A stretch of DNA of 64,000 nt, from contig CALLMH010000016.1 in assembly GCA_938007965.1 (NCBI GenBank), positions 55,618-119,617 of the forward strand, given 5' to 3'. Positions 45,606 to 55,213 of this stretch are shown one piece after another. The notes beneath the pieces are model-generated. The model did not search any database, had not been told where the DNA came from, and saw only the letters and a list, made by a program, of their open reading frames with translations. Positions within the stretch are counted from its first letter, which is position 1; every line of letters starts with the position of its first letter. This stretch comes from an uncultured Saprospiraceae bacterium (GTDB taxonomy: Bacteria > Bacteroidota > Bacteroidia > Chitinophagales > Saprospiraceae). Both the position numbers and the translations under genes were made by a program.

Positions 45606-46735
45606 AGGAAAAGTTGAGAATAGGCATATATTTTACATCAGGATCCAACTGGCTAGGAGGTGTTTACTATTTGATAAATCTTGTTAATAGCTTCAATTAT
45701 TTGCCCCAAGAAGAGCAAGAAGAAATCAGTTTTGTGGTTTTTTACAATGACGAATCAGAACGATTTATCAAGCTTTTTTCTTTCCCTCATGTGGAATTGG
45801 TGAAAATAAAATCGATAGATGCGAAAAAAGCATTTTTGAAATCTATGATATTGCGTAGAAATTATTTTTTGCCGTCAGAAATAAAAAATACCAATTTGGA
45901 TGGATTGTATCCTTTCAATGATTTTCCTGTGCCTACGGATATTGGAACAAAGTTAGTATCTTGGTATCCTGATCTTCAGCATAAGTTTTATCCTGAGTAT
46001 TTCGAAAAGTTCAAATTGTGGCAAAGAGAAGTACGGTTAAAAAAACTATTAAAAAATGGGCAGCATCTAGTCTTTTCGAGTAAAGATGTAGCCTCTCATT
46101 TTGATAGGTTTTATGCTACAAGGAGCATAAAAGATACTGTGCTTCCATTTACTTCGTTGACTGACGATACTGAGTTTGTAGATAGAGACACAGTAATGAA
46201 AAAGTATGGGCTGAAAAAGCCATTCTTTATGGTTTCGAATCAGTTCTATAAACACAAAGATCACAAGACCTTGTTGAATGCTATTGCTATTCTGAAGGCA
46301 AAAGGTATAGAAGTGTTAGTCGCAATGACAGGAAAGATGGAGGACTACAGAGATCCTACTTATATTGATGAATTAAAGGAAGTAATAGTAAAGCATAATA
46401 TCTCTGAAAATGTCAACTTACTAGGAGTGATACCTCGAAACGAACAACTCTCACTCATGAGATATTCGATGGCAGTGATACAGCCAAGCTTATTCGAAGG
46501 ATGGAGTACCGTAGTAGAGGATGTGAAGTCTATAGGAGGAGCAATCATCGCCTCTGATATTGAGATTCATAAAGAACAATTGGGAGATCAAGGCGTGTTT
46601 TTTAGTAGTAGAAATAGCCAAGATTTGGCAGAGAAAATGCTAAGTGTATCAGAAAATCCAAAAAATGCTACTACATCATTTGAATATGAAAAACATATTT
46701 TGATTTTTGCAAAATCATTTAAAAATCTCTTTTAA
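45602..46735 (+). CDS. Glycosyltransferase family 4-like
   Basis: 377 residues, GT-B fold. GIYFTSGSNWLGGVYYLINL is the N-terminal acceptor motif; FFMVSNQFYKHKDHKTLLNAI and VNLLGVIPRNEQLSLMRYSMAVIQPSLFEGWSTVVEDVK in the C-terminal half match the group 1 donor domain with its E-x7-E. The TAA stop at 46733-46735 directly abuts the next frame, where the normal ATG of a TAATG junction appears as TAATT. Confidence 0.87.
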   Translation: MKEKLRIGIYFTSGSNWLGGVYYLINLVNSFNYLPQEEQEEISFVVFYNDESERFIKLFSFPHVELVKIKSIDAKKAFLKSMILRRNYFLPSEIKNTNLDGLYPFNDFPVPTDIGTKLVSWYPDLQHKFYPEYFEKFKLWQREVRLKKLLKNGQHLVFSSKDVASHFDRFYATRSIKDTVLPFTSLTDDTEFVDRDTVMKKYGLKKPFFMVSNQFYKHKDHKTLLNAIAILKAKGIEVLVAMTGKMEDYRDPTYIDELKEVIVKHNISENVNLLGVIPRNEQLSLMRYSMAVIQPSLFEGWSTVVEDVKSIGGAIIASDIEIHKEQLGDQGVFFSSRNSQDLAEKMLSVSENPKNATTSFEYEKHILIFAKSFKNLF

Positions 46736-47532
46736 TTCTAAGGCATAAAACACTAGATATCATCAGCAATAAAAACCTTATTTCAATAATAGTAGCAACA
46801 TACAATAGCGCAGCTACATTGGGAGACACGCTAGATAGTATAATGTCTCAGTCATATAAATACTTAGAAGTCATCCTTCAAGATGGGGGATCTAAAGATA
46901 ATACGATACAGATAGCGGAGAGTTATAATGATCCACGGATCAAAATATTCCAAGAGAATGATAAAGGTATTTACGATGCCATGAATAAAGGAGTCAGTAA
47001 AGCAACAGGAGAGATTATCGGAATTCTGAATTCGGACGATGCCTATTATGATGACAGTGTTTTGGAATCCATAGTCGAGACTTTTGATAGAAATTCGAAT
47101 CTGTCCGTTACTTATGGAAACTTGGAATACGTAGATATGACGATGACAAAAGTGGTGAGATACTGGAAGTCTAGAGAATTTGAAAAGAAATTATTTTATA
47201 TAGCTTGGCAACCACCGCACCCTACTGTATATTTAAGGCGCTCCGTTTACGATACAATTGGTAACTTTGACCTGAAATATAAAATTGCTGCCGATTTCGA
47301 TTTGATGTTTAGATTATTTTTTATGACTGATCTTAAATCACAATATCTAGATAAGACTATCGTCAAAATGAGAGTAGGAGGAGAAAGCAATAGATCGTGG
47401 AAAAATAGAATGGTTCTTCTAAAGGAGTATCAATCTATCTATTCAAAACATGGACATATGCTAATCGGGCCACTGACAATAGTAAATCGATTGCTAAGCA
47501 GACTGTCACAATATAAATTTGGTATTAAATGA
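46735..47532 (+). CDS. Glycosyltransferase family 2, apparently with a non-standard start codon
   Basis: GT-A, GT2 family: ISIIVATYNSAATLGDTLDS, QDGGSKDNT and LNSDDAYYDDSV (the DxD-type motif), with an AADFDLMFRLF acceptor motif later. The conserved first strand is encoded upstream of the first ATG/GTG/TTG codon in frame (TTG at 46819). Between the upstream in-frame stop (46720-46722) and that TTG there is no ordinary start. The best-placed candidate is ATT at 46735-46737, overlapping the previous stop as TAATT. That would give 266 residues; starting at 46819 would cut off strand one. It could also be a start-loss mutation or a sequencing error. Confidence 0.72.
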   Translation: MLRHKTLDIISNKNLISIIVATYNSAATLGDTLDSIMSQSYKYLEVILQDGGSKDNTIQIAESYNDPRIKIFQENDKGIYDAMNKGVSKATGEIIGILNSDDAYYDDSVLESIVETFDRNSNLSVTYGNLEYVDMTMTKVVRYWKSREFEKKLFYIAWQPPHPTVYLRRSVYDTIGNFDLKYKIAADFDLMFRLFFMTDLKSQYLDKTIVKMRVGGESNRSWKNRMVLLKEYQSIYSKHGHMLIGPLTIVNRLLSRLSQYKFGIK

Positions 47533-48824
47533 GCAAACCTGTAATACTTTTGGGGCTAAACGAGCTTAACTTTGATTATATAAAATACTATATAAGTCAA
47601 GGGCATCTTCCTTCTTTCAAAAAGGTGATTGAAGAAAATGGAATTGTAGAAACAACATCAGAATCTAAGTATGAATTACTGGAACCATGGATTCAGTGGG
47701 TGACATTGCATACTGGCAAGACTTATGATGAGCATAAGGTATTCAGACTAGGAGATATTGAAGATAGAAAAGATCTGAGTCAGATATTCGAAGAAGTGGA
47801 ACAAGCTGGAAAAACAGTAGGAGCAATATCCCCTTTTAATGCTGCCAATAGATTGAATAAAGCTAGTTTTTTTGTGCCAGATCCGTGGACAAAGACAAAA
47901 GTAACTGGATCGTTTTTGATCAATAAACTATATGAGGGTATTCACCAATCAGTAAATGAGAATGCAGATTCTAAATTGTCAGTTTCTACTTTGATTTCAA
48001 TCTTGTCTGCGGTATTACTCAATGTAAGTCCTTCAAGATGGCCACATTATATCAAAGCATTCTTAAAAAGAAAAAAGCCTGGATATAAAGCAATAATATT
48101 AGATAGCTTATTGAGCGATGTGTTTTTCTCTTTGTGGAAAAAGAATAAACCTGATTTTGCCAATCTATTTTTGAATACAGGTGCACATGTACAGCATCAC
48201 TATTTATTTAATTCTCAAGCTTATAAGGGAGACCAGAAGAATCCAGAATGGTATTGTCCAGAAGGATATGATCCATTTATAGAAGTATTGACAGAATATG
48301 ATAGAACGATCGGGAAGTTATTGAAATCTGGGGCCACACTGATCATTGCTACAGGATTACATCAGAATCCTCACGAGCATGTAACATACTATTGGAGACT
48401 TAAGAAACATGAAGATTTTCTAAAAAAGATCGGCATGAGCAATTTTACAAAAGTACTCCCTAGGATGTCTAGAGATTTCTTGGTCGAATTTAAAACCAAA
48501 GAGGAAGCTCTTGCAGCTGATCAACTATTGACATCGTACAAGTCATCAGAAGAGGATAAGGATATATTCAACGTAGACAATAGAGGTACAAGTCTATTTG
48601 TAGAACTTGTATACGATAAAGATATCACTGATTCTGCATCGATTATGTCTTCTATGAATAATATTAAAGTAGAAAATTTTAAAAAATATGTAGCTTTTGT
48701 AGCGATCAAAAATGGTGAGCATAATGGAACCGGGTATCTGATCACAACAGGAGAAAAAGTAGAGGCAAAAGTAATCCCGCTTAAAGACACAAAGGAGATA
48801 ATAAAGAAAGAAATCTTCAAATAG
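47529..48824 (+). CDS. Alkaline-phosphatase-superfamily protein, possibly lacking canonical catalytic residues
   Basis: 431 residues with the layout of the nucleotide pyrophosphatase/phosphodiesterase branch: VILLGLNELNFDYI at the N-terminus, WIQWVTLHTGKTYDEHKVF where the nucleophile loop lies, NTGAHVQHHYLF, YDRTIGKLLKSG and IIATGLHQNPHEHVTYY. At the usual positions the metal or nucleophile residues look changed (GLN for GLD, no Thr/Ser before WVTLHTG, GAHVQH for TDRxQH, ATGLH for SDHG). It may therefore be a divergent enzyme or a pseudoenzyme. The alignment is by eye. It overlaps the GT2 gene by 4 bp. A role in transferring a phospho group or modifying a lipid carrier is only a guess. Confidence 0.6.
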   Translation: MSKPVILLGLNELNFDYIKYYISQGHLPSFKKVIEENGIVETTSESKYELLEPWIQWVTLHTGKTYDEHKVFRLGDIEDRKDLSQIFEEVEQAGKTVGAISPFNAANRLNKASFFVPDPWTKTKVTGSFLINKLYEGIHQSVNENADSKLSVSTLISILSAVLLNVSPSRWPHYIKAFLKRKKPGYKAIILDSLLSDVFFSLWKKNKPDFANLFLNTGAHVQHHYLFNSQAYKGDQKNPEWYCPEGYDPFIEVLTEYDRTIGKLLKSGATLIIATGLHQNPHEHVTYYWRLKKHEDFLKKIGMSNFTKVLPRMSRDFLVEFKTKEEALAADQLLTSYKSSEEDKDIFNVDNRGTSLFVELVYDKDITDSASIMSSMNNIKVENFKKYVAFVAIKNGEHNGTGYLITTGEKVEAKVIPLKDTKEIIKKEIFK

Positions 48825-48905
48825 ATTTTATACTATATATACCTCATACAGCTAATCAAAATAATTTAGAAGAACAAAATGAGCATCGCTCAATCAAATA
48901 CAATT

Positions 48906-50018
48906 ATGAAAAAAGCATTAATCACAGGAGTAACAGGACAAGATGGAGCATACCTTTCAGAGCTATTACTAAAGAAAGGATATGAGGTTCATGGAATAAA
49001 AAGAAGGACTTCTCTCTTCAATACTGGAAGAATAGACCACCTCTATCAAGACCCACATATAGATAATAGGAAATTTATCCTGCACTATGGCGATCTAAGT
49101 GACTCTACTAACATCATCAGGATTATCCAGAATGTGCAACCTGATGAGATCTACAATCTTGGTGCAATGTCTCACGTAGCTGTAAGCTTCGAAGAGCCAG
49201 AATATTCTGCAGATGTAGATGGTATGGGCACACTGAGGATTTTAGAAGCAGTAAGGATTCTTGGTTTAGAGAAAAAGACTAAAATCTATCAAGCATCCAC
49301 TTCGGAGTTATATGGAAAAGTGCAAGAAGTGCCTCAGTCTGAAACAACACCTTTCTACCCAAGATCTCCTTATGCAGTCGCTAAGATGTATGCATACTGG
49401 ATTACGGTCAATTATAGAGAGGCATACGATATTTTTGCTTGCAACGGTATCCTATTCAATCATGAAAGCCCATTAAGAGGAGAAACATTCGTAACGAGAA
49501 AGATAACAAGAGCTGTTGCAAAGATAGGATTGGGCCTACAGGATAAAGTATATCTGGGAAATATGAATGCCAAGAGAGACTGGGGACATGCCAAGGATTA
49601 TGTAGAGTTGATGTGGAAAATACTTCAGTTTGATAAGCCGGATGATTGGGTGATAGCTACTGGAGTGACAACAAGCGTGAGAGATTTCGTTCGCATGTCG
49701 TTCAAAGAAATTGGAGTAGAATTGGAATTCAAAGGAGAGGCAGAGGATGAGGTAGGTGTCGTAGTAAGTTCTACTAATCCAGACTATGCAGTCGAGATAG
49801 GACAAGAAGTAGTAGCGGTTGATCCTAGATACTACAGACCTACAGAGGTCGAACTTTTGATTGGAGATTCATCGAAAGCTAGAAAACTTCTCGATTGGGA
49901 GCCAAAATATGATGTAGAGGCACTATGTGCAGAGATGGTAAGGGCAGATGTTGTCCTCTTCCAGCAAAATCAAGTATTGAAAAATGCTGGATTCGACATC
50001 AAAAATGAATTTGAGTAA
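48906..50018 (+). CDS. gmd: GDP-mannose 4,6-dehydratase
   Basis: Makes GDP-4-keto-6-deoxymannose from GDP-mannose, the first step to GDP-L-fucose. 370 residues from ATG 48906, where the family sequence begins ([20 protein letters not shown]); an in-frame ATG at 48879 adds nine extra residues. [49 protein letters not shown] and [17 protein letters not shown] are family signatures. fcl lies directly downstream and the GDP-mannose-forming enzyme begins at 63844. Confidence 0.96.
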   Translation: MKKALITGVTGQDGAYLSELLLKKGYEVHGIKRRTSLFNTGRIDHLYQDPHIDNRKFILHYGDLSDSTNIIRIIQNVQPDEIYNLGAMSHVAVSFEEPEYSADVDGMGTLRILEAVRILGLEKKTKIYQASTSELYGKVQEVPQSETTPFYPRSPYAVAKMYAYWITVNYREAYDIFACNGILFNHESPLRGETFVTRKITRAVAKIGLGLQDKVYLGNMNAKRDWGHAKDYVELMWKILQFDKPDDWVIATGVTTSVRDFVRMSFKEIGVELEFKGEAEDEVGVVVSSTNPDYAVEIGQEVVAVDPRYYRPTEVELLIGDSSKARKLLDWEPKYDVEALCAEMVRADVVLFQQNQVLKNAGFDIKNEFE

Positions 50019-50022
50019 TTAA

Positions 50023-50075
50023 GGGTATTGAGTCTTAGGTGTTGGGAGCTAGGTAATACCCAACACCTAATACCC
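50023..50075 (+). repeat. Long hairpin in the gmd-fcl intergenic leader
   Basis: TTAGGTGTTGGG (50035-50046) pairs perfectly with CCCAACACCTAA (50059-50070) across a 12-nt loop. The stem resumes with GGGTA (50023-50027) pairing with TACCC (50071-50075) after a one-sided 7-nt bulge, giving 17 base pairs. It starts five bases after the gmd stop and ends 24 bases before the fcl ATG. It could affect differential expression, termination or RNA processing. There is no U-run for simple termination. Confidence 0.7.
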
Positions 50076-50089
50076 AACACCCAAAACCC
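50059..50089 (+). repeat. Degenerate CCCAACA heptad repeats before fcl
   Basis: Four consecutive heptads read CCCAACA, CCTAATA, CCCAACA, CCCAAAA, followed by CCC. The first overlaps the right arm of the hairpin above. The same heptad recurs at 56736-56756 and, more degenerate, at 54953-54973, each time in a short leader on the coding strand of the next gene. Confidence 0.65.
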
Positions 50090-50099
50090 ACCAAATATA

Positions 50100-51032
50100 A
50101 TGAACACAACCGCTAAAATATACATCGCCGGCCATCGTGGAATGGTAGGCTCAGCCATCAAACGAAGATTGCAACGAGAAGGATACGCTAATTTTGTAGA
50201 GAGAACCAGCTCGGAATTGGATTTGAGAAATCAAGCAGCAGTAGAGGCATTTTTTCAAGAAGAAAAGCCAGATTTTGTATTTCTTGCTGCAGCCAAAGTT
50301 GGAGGTATACATGCCAATAATACATATCGTGGTGAATTCTTGTATGACAATTTGATGATTCAGAATAATATAATTCATGAATCTTACAAAAATGGGGTAA
50401 AGAAACTGATGTTCCTAGGATCTTCATGCATATACCCCAAATTGGCACCACAACCATTACAAGAAGACTATTTGCTCACAGGAATATTAGAACCTACAAA
50501 TGAGCCTTATGCGATTGCAAAAATTGCAGGTATAAAACTATGCGATGCGTACAGAGATCAATATGGGTGCAACTATATAAGTGTGATGCCTACGAATCTA
50601 TATGGACCTAATGATAACTATGATCTGGCGAATAGTCATGTGCTACCAGCTTTGATTCGAAAATTTCACGAAGCAAAGAAAGAAGGGAAAACGGAAGTGG
50701 TGATGTGGGGTACTGGATCTCCTAAAAGAGAGTTTTTGCACGTAGATGATTTGGCGGATGCTTGTTATTATCTGATGCAAAATTATGACGAAAAAGGATT
50801 GGTTAATATTGGTACAGGAACAGATATATCAATATTTGAATTGGCAACTATAATCAAAGAAATTGTGGGGTTTGAAGGAGACATCATTAAAGACACAACC
50901 AAACCAGATGGTACTCCAAGAAAATTGATGAATGTCGGAAAGTTGTCAAATGCTGGATGGACAGCTACTATAAAGCTTAAAGAAGGAATAAAATTAGTAT
51001 ATTCAAGCCTAAGCGATGAAGATTGGTTCTAA
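50100..51032 (+). CDS. fcl: GDP-L-fucose synthase
   Basis: Bifunctional 3,5-epimerase/4-reductase giving GDP-L-fucose from the Gmd product. 310 residues from ATG 50100. The frame is open further upstream from a TTG at 50028, but that extension is translated hairpin and heptad repeat, so it is rejected. [18 protein letters not shown] binds [34 protein letters not shown] and [16 protein letters not shown] (Tyr-x3-Lys) are signatures, and [20 protein letters not shown] follows. GDP-L-fucose would be a donor for a transferase in this locus. Confidence 0.95.
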   Translation: MNTTAKIYIAGHRGMVGSAIKRRLQREGYANFVERTSSELDLRNQAAVEAFFQEEKPDFVFLAAAKVGGIHANNTYRGEFLYDNLMIQNNIIHESYKNGVKKLMFLGSSCIYPKLAPQPLQEDYLLTGILEPTNEPYAIAKIAGIKLCDAYRDQYGCNYISVMPTNLYGPNDNYDLANSHVLPALIRKFHEAKKEGKTEVVMWGTGSPKREFLHVDDLADACYYLMQNYDEKGLVNIGTGTDISIFELATIIKEIVGFEGDIIKDTTKPDGTPRKLMNVGKLSNAGWTATIKLKEGIKLVYSSLSDEDWF

Positions 51033-51116
51033 TTTTTAAGAATTTTAATTTCAAAAATTAGATAATAGTAATCGGATTTGCATACAATATCCAATAACAA
51101 CTTATCACTAATTGCG

Positions 51117-54100
51117 ATGAAACACCTAATACCAATACTAGCACTTTTACTCCTTTCTATACACACAATAGGACAAAGCTGTTATCCCGACGGAGTCACC
51201 TTCATGGCGCAAGGCGAAATAGACTTCTTCTCACAGATATATCCTGATTGTAAGGAGATTGATGGAGATGTGATTATTGGACCTGAGATTAGTAATCTAG
51301 ATGGATTGCTAGGAATTACTCACATTAATGGATCTTTGACTATTGAGAATAATCCAAACTTGATTGATTTTTCGGGATTGGATAGTTTAACCCAAATAAA
51401 TGGATCATTAATAATCAATGAGAATCAAAACCTAACTAACTTCTCGGGACTAGATGGTTTAACTCGAATAGAACTCGAATTTAGAGTTACGAACAATAGT
51501 AGTATCACTAATTTTTCTGGACTGGAACAGCTGAATTTCATAGGTGCGAATGGAAGCCTAGGATTTAGTCAAGATGATCGAGATGTTGGAAATACTTCAC
51601 TAGCTGTAAGCAATAATACAAATTTAATAAACTTTGTAGGTCTTGAAAACCTTGTCGAAGTAGGGACAATAGCTATTGCTGAGAATCCTAATTTAATAAA
51701 TTTTGATGGATTTGATAATCTAGAAGAAATAGATGGAATGCTTTTTATTTGGGGTAATCCAATGTTGGAAAATATAGATGGACTAGAAGATATAGAAAGA
51801 ATTGGTAGTGGATCACATGGCTGGTATTTTGGGAATGCGAGTATTATCACCACCAATGTTTCTATTTATATAGCTGGTAATGGATCCCTAAGTAGTATAG
51901 GTGGTCTTAATAATCTAAAGATAACTGACGGTTCCATTAAAGTAACTGGCAGTAGTTTGGAGGGAGAGATATTTCGTAGTATTCTTGAAGTAGGTTTAAA
52001 TACCGAAACGAGATGGGTTTCAACAGTAGGTACAACTCAATTTGTACGGAGATTTTCGATTAGTGGTAGTCCTAATTTGAGTTTATGTGCCAACCAGAGT
52101 ATCTGTAACTTGCTGACTAATTATAGTCATACAAGCTTTTCTAATAATGGTGTTGGTTGTTCTTCAAATGATGAAGTTTTTGAAGGTTGTGAAGATGTTG
52201 GAGCTATCTATCATTTAGCCTTCTATGATGTCAATAAAAATGGGATCTATGATGAAGATGAACCCCTAATAGAAGGAGTGAATTTTAACATAGGACCTAG
52301 TGATATTTCTATCACTACTAACGAGTTAACTGGATCGACATATTATCTTCATCCAGATACTTATACGGTAGATCTTGACACTAGTTTGTATTCTGATTGG
52401 TATCTCACTACAGATTCTGAGTCATATACGGTGGAGTTGACTCCTGAAAAAAGAAGGGATAGTTTGTATTTTGGTTTTCATCCAAACAATCTAGAAGCGG
52501 ATGTATATTCTCATGTGTATTCGTTTCCATTTCGCTGCGACAAGATGGCTTCTATTGATGTTTCTGGTATCAATGGTGGAAATACTGTAATCAATAATGG
52601 TACACTATGGGTAGAAGCGGATTCTAACGTTTTGCAAATTGAGTTCGTAGACATACCAGATACCATCATCGGAGATGATCTATTTGGGTGGCATTTCATG
52701 AATTTGTATCCAGGTCATTCAGTCAAAAGGAAAATTAATTTTCACATTCCAGGCCCTAATGATTTTGAGTTAGGTAATCCGATAAATATCAAAAGTAGAA
52801 TTGATTATACTGACAATGTTAGCGCAGGTTCAGAGTCGAGTATATATACACAAATACATGATTGTGAAAATGAAAATATCTCTAAGCAAGCTGCACCTGT
52901 ACATCCTAATAATATTTCATATGGTGGAGAATATATATATTATACTGTAGAATTTCAAAATCCACATCTAGCTATTAGACATTTACTAACAATAGAAGAT
53001 CAAATAGATGAAAATCTCGATATTGAAACTTTTGAAGTTGTAAGCTCTAGTCACCCTGATATATTGACAACCTCCATAGACAATAACAAGGTTACTTTTG
53101 ACTTTAATGAAATGAACATTAGTGCCTACTTACCAGCTTTGGAAGAAACCTTTGATGAAAGTTACGTTTATGTAGTATATAGAATAAAACCACTTCCCGA
53201 TACGGAAGAATATACCGTAATAGAAAACGTAGCAGATGTATTTCTAATTGATAATACTTCAACAAATCCTAATCCCGAAAAGTACACCACAAATACAACT
53301 CAAAATATCATAGTTTACACATCCGATATTTCAGTGATTTTTCACCCTGTTTTTTTTGATCTTAATGAAGATGGATTGTACGATAATGGAGAACCACTTT
53401 TAAATAATGTAAATGTAAAAATTGATCCCGGTTCCATGTGCTCCACGACCAATCAGATGACAGGAGGGTTGATTTACCTTTCTCCAGGTAGTTATACGAT
53501 TAGTCTTGACACCAGTAGTATTCCGGATTGGTACTTAACTTCTGATTTTTACGAATATACTTTTGATTTGGATTCAGTAGGAATTAGCGATACTATCTAC
53601 TTTGGAGTATATCCGGAAACCTTTGAAACAGAAATGAATACAATGTTGTTTTCTCAGGCACTTAGATGTAATGAATATGTGACAATGGATGTCTTAGCGG
53701 ATAATAGTGGGAATACCATTGCAGATGGTATATTATGGTTAGAGGTGGATACAAATATAGTTGGTGTAGATTATATTGATATTCCAGATACTATTGTAGC
53801 ACCCAATCTTTATGGATGGTATTTTTCAGACTTGTTCCCGCAACAAAATATCAAAAAACAAATAAGCCTCAAGATACCAGGCCCTCAAGAAGTTCTTATC
53901 GGAAGTCAATTGATGTTCAATAGTGAAGTCGTTTTTACAGATCAGAACGGTGAAGGCTCGGATAATTATGCGTATAGTCAAATCTTAGAATGTGCTTATG
54001 ACCCCAATGATAAGTTAGTAGGCCCATATTATCCAGAAAACTATTCACTGTTAGATGAAGAGTTAATCTATACGATACGCTTCCAAAATACAGGCAATGC

Positions 54101-54950
54101 AGAGGCATATAATGTAGAGATCAAAGATAAGTTGGACGAACATTTAGATGTGAGGACATTCAGAGTAATCAGTAGTAGCCATGCAGAAGTGCTATCTACG
54201 ACCATAGATTCATCGAATACAGTGTCCTTTTATTTTCAGAATATCTTTCTGCCAGATAGTACTACAAATTTAGAAGGGAGTCAAGGATATGTTTCTTATG
54301 GCATTAAAACTTTTTCAGATATCGATGAAGAGACTGTTATTGAGAACTATGCTGATATCTTTTTTGATTTCAACCCGCCGATCACCACCAATACAACGGG
54401 AAATGTAATGCTCAGCACATTTGACTTTGATGAAGATGGCTATGCATTATGGGAAGATTGCGACGATACAAACGCAGATGTCAATCCATCCTTAGCAGAA
54501 GTAGCGTACGATGGCCTAGATAATGATTGTGACACTTCGACATTGGATGATGATCTAGATGGAGATGGTTATGTGTTAGCAGAAGATTGCGATGATACTA
54601 ATTCAGATATCAATCCAGACATAGAAGAAATCCCAGACAATGGAATTGATGAAGATTGTGACGGGAGTGACTTAACAACTGCAGTAAAGGAGATTGCAGG
54701 ACGAGAAATCCACATTTACCCGAATCCAGTACAGCACCTATTAACAATATCACAAACAGGAGGATCCCATATAGACTTTAGAGTCCGACTATATGATCTT
54801 GGGGGTAAATTGGTGCATGAAACCACACAAACCACCGCTTCTCAATTAATAGATATGACGCTTTTTGAAAGTGGAATCTACTTTCTAGAACTTTTTGATA
54901 ATAAAAGTGGTGATTCGATCACAGAGAAGATTGTGAAAGTAAGAAATTAA
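51117..54950 (+). CDS. Large secreted T9SS type A protein with duplicated modules and MopE-like metal-binding repeats
   Basis: 1277 residues from ATG 51117; the upstream TTG-initiated extension lacks a signal sequence. Signal peptide MKHLIPILALLLLSIHTIGQ. Residues about 40-330 form a receptor-L/LRR-like beta-helix (GSLTIENNPNL-type repeats). A ~370-residue module occurs twice (about 361-735 and 736-1100), each with a DVNKNGIYDEDEP-like SdrD start, a WYLT(T/S)D segment and a DUF11/DUF7619-like end (YDPNDKLVG in the second). Residues 1101-1195 hold two MopE-type DGY...DCDDTN...NP...D(N/E)DCD repeats. The C-terminus (IHIYPNPVQHLLTIS...GIYFLELFD) is a T9SS type A sorting domain. It is probably a surface adhesin or calcium-binding protein. 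Confidence 0.87.
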   Translation: MKHLIPILALLLLSIHTIGQSCYPDGVTFMAQGEIDFFSQIYPDCKEIDGDVIIGPEISNLDGLLGITHINGSLTIENNPNLIDFSGLDSLTQINGSLIINENQNLTNFSGLDGLTRIELEFRVTNNSSITNFSGLEQLNFIGANGSLGFSQDDRDVGNTSLAVSNNTNLINFVGLENLVEVGTIAIAENPNLINFDGFDNLEEIDGMLFIWGNPMLENIDGLEDIERIGSGSHGWYFGNASIITTNVSIYIAGNGSLSSIGGLNNLKITDGSIKVTGSSLEGEIFRSILEVGLNTETRWVSTVGTTQFVRRFSISGSPNLSLCANQSICNLLTNYSHTSFSNNGVGCSSNDEVFEGCEDVGAIYHLAFYDVNKNGIYDEDEPLIEGVNFNIGPSDISITTNELTGSTYYLHPDTYTVDLDTSLYSDWYLTTDSESYTVELTPEKRRDSLYFGFHPNNLEADVYSHVYSFPFRCDKMASIDVSGINGGNTVINNGTLWVEADSNVLQIEFVDIPDTIIGDDLFGWHFMNLYPGHSVKRKINFHIPGPNDFELGNPINIKSRIDYTDNVSAGSESSIYTQIHDCENENISKQAAPVHPNNISYGGEYIYYTVEFQNPHLAIRHLLTIEDQIDENLDIETFEVVSSSHPDILTTSIDNNKVTFDFNEMNISAYLPALEETFDESYVYVVYRIKPLPDTEEYTVIENVADVFLIDNTSTNPNPEKYTTNTTQNIIVYTSDISVIFHPVFFDLNEDGLYDNGEPLLNNVNVKIDPGSMCSTTNQMTGGLIYLSPGSYTISLDTSSIPDWYLTSDFYEYTFDLDSVGISDTIYFGVYPETFETEMNTMLFSQALRCNEYVTMDVLADNSGNTIADGILWLEVDTNIVGVDYIDIPDTIVAPNLYGWYFSDLFPQQNIKKQISLKIPGPQEVLIGSQLMFNSEVVFTDQNGEGSDNYAYSQILECAYDPNDKLVGPYYPENYSLLDEELIYTIRFQNTGNAEAYNVEIKDKLDEHLDVRTFRVISSSHAEVLSTTIDSSNTVSFYFQNIFLPDSTTNLEGSQGYVSYGIKTFSDIDEETVIENYADIFFDFNPPITTNTTGNVMLSTFDFDEDGYALWEDCDDTNADVNPSLAEVAYDGLDNDCDTSTLDDDLDGDGYVLAEDCDDTNSDINPDIEEIPDNGIDEDCDGSDLTTAVKEIAGREIHIYPNPVQHLLTISQTGGSHIDFRVRLYDLGGKLVHETTQTTASQLIDMTLFESGIYFLELFDNKSGDSITEKIVKVRN

Positions 54951-54952
54951 TA

Positions 54953-54973
54953 CCCGATATCCGACACCCAAAT
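54953..54973 (+). repeat. Degenerate heptad repeats before the acyl carrier protein gene
   Basis: Three heptads, CCCGATA, TCCGACA and CCCAAAT, lie between the T9SS gene and the ACP start at 54980. They match the CCCAACA family only approximately and are reported because of their position immediately before a start codon. Confidence 0.4.
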
Positions 54974-54979
54974 TAAAAA

Positions 54980-55213
54980 ATGAAGGCACAACTAATATTA
55001 ATCATAAACACAGTCTTGACCAATAACGATCTAAAGAATCTAGAAGAACTAGACAGTAATTTAGATCTACAGAATGACCTAAATATGGACTCTATTGTAC
55101 TTGCGGAATTAACTGTGAGAATAGAAGATCAATTTGATGTCGATGTATTCGAAGATGGGATGATTCATACAATTGGAGATCTTTTGGAGAAAATTGAAAA
55201 AAATAATAATTGA
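54980..55213 (+). CDS. Acyl carrier protein
   Basis: 77 residues, the usual ACP length, predicted four-helix bundle. LQNDLNMDSIVLAELTVRIEDQF contains the D-S-I phosphopantetheine attachment site (Ser at the start of helix II), and the acidic helix EDQFDVDVFEDGMIHTIGDL follows. It is not a housekeeping AcpP-like sequence. It lies next to amino-sugar genes and in the same block as an acyl-adenylating enzyme at 60638, so it probably carries a special acyl group to be put on a sugar. The stop overlaps the next TTG start (TTGA). Confidence 0.87.
   Translation: MKAQLILIINTVLTNNDLKNLEELDSNLDLQNDLNMDSIVLAELTVRIEDQFDVDVFEDGMIHTIGDLLEKIEKNNN

Noticed and set aside
45602..47532. Frameshift joining the GT4 and GT2 genes into one protein
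   Set aside because: Both have complete family domains, and the GT4 ends with a normal stop; the TAATT junction points to a start-codon problem, not a fusion.
50028..50099. N-terminal extension of fcl from TTG 50028
   Set aside because: The extension is the translated hairpin and heptad repeats and has no counterpart in the GDP-fucose synthase family, so ATG 50100 is preferred.
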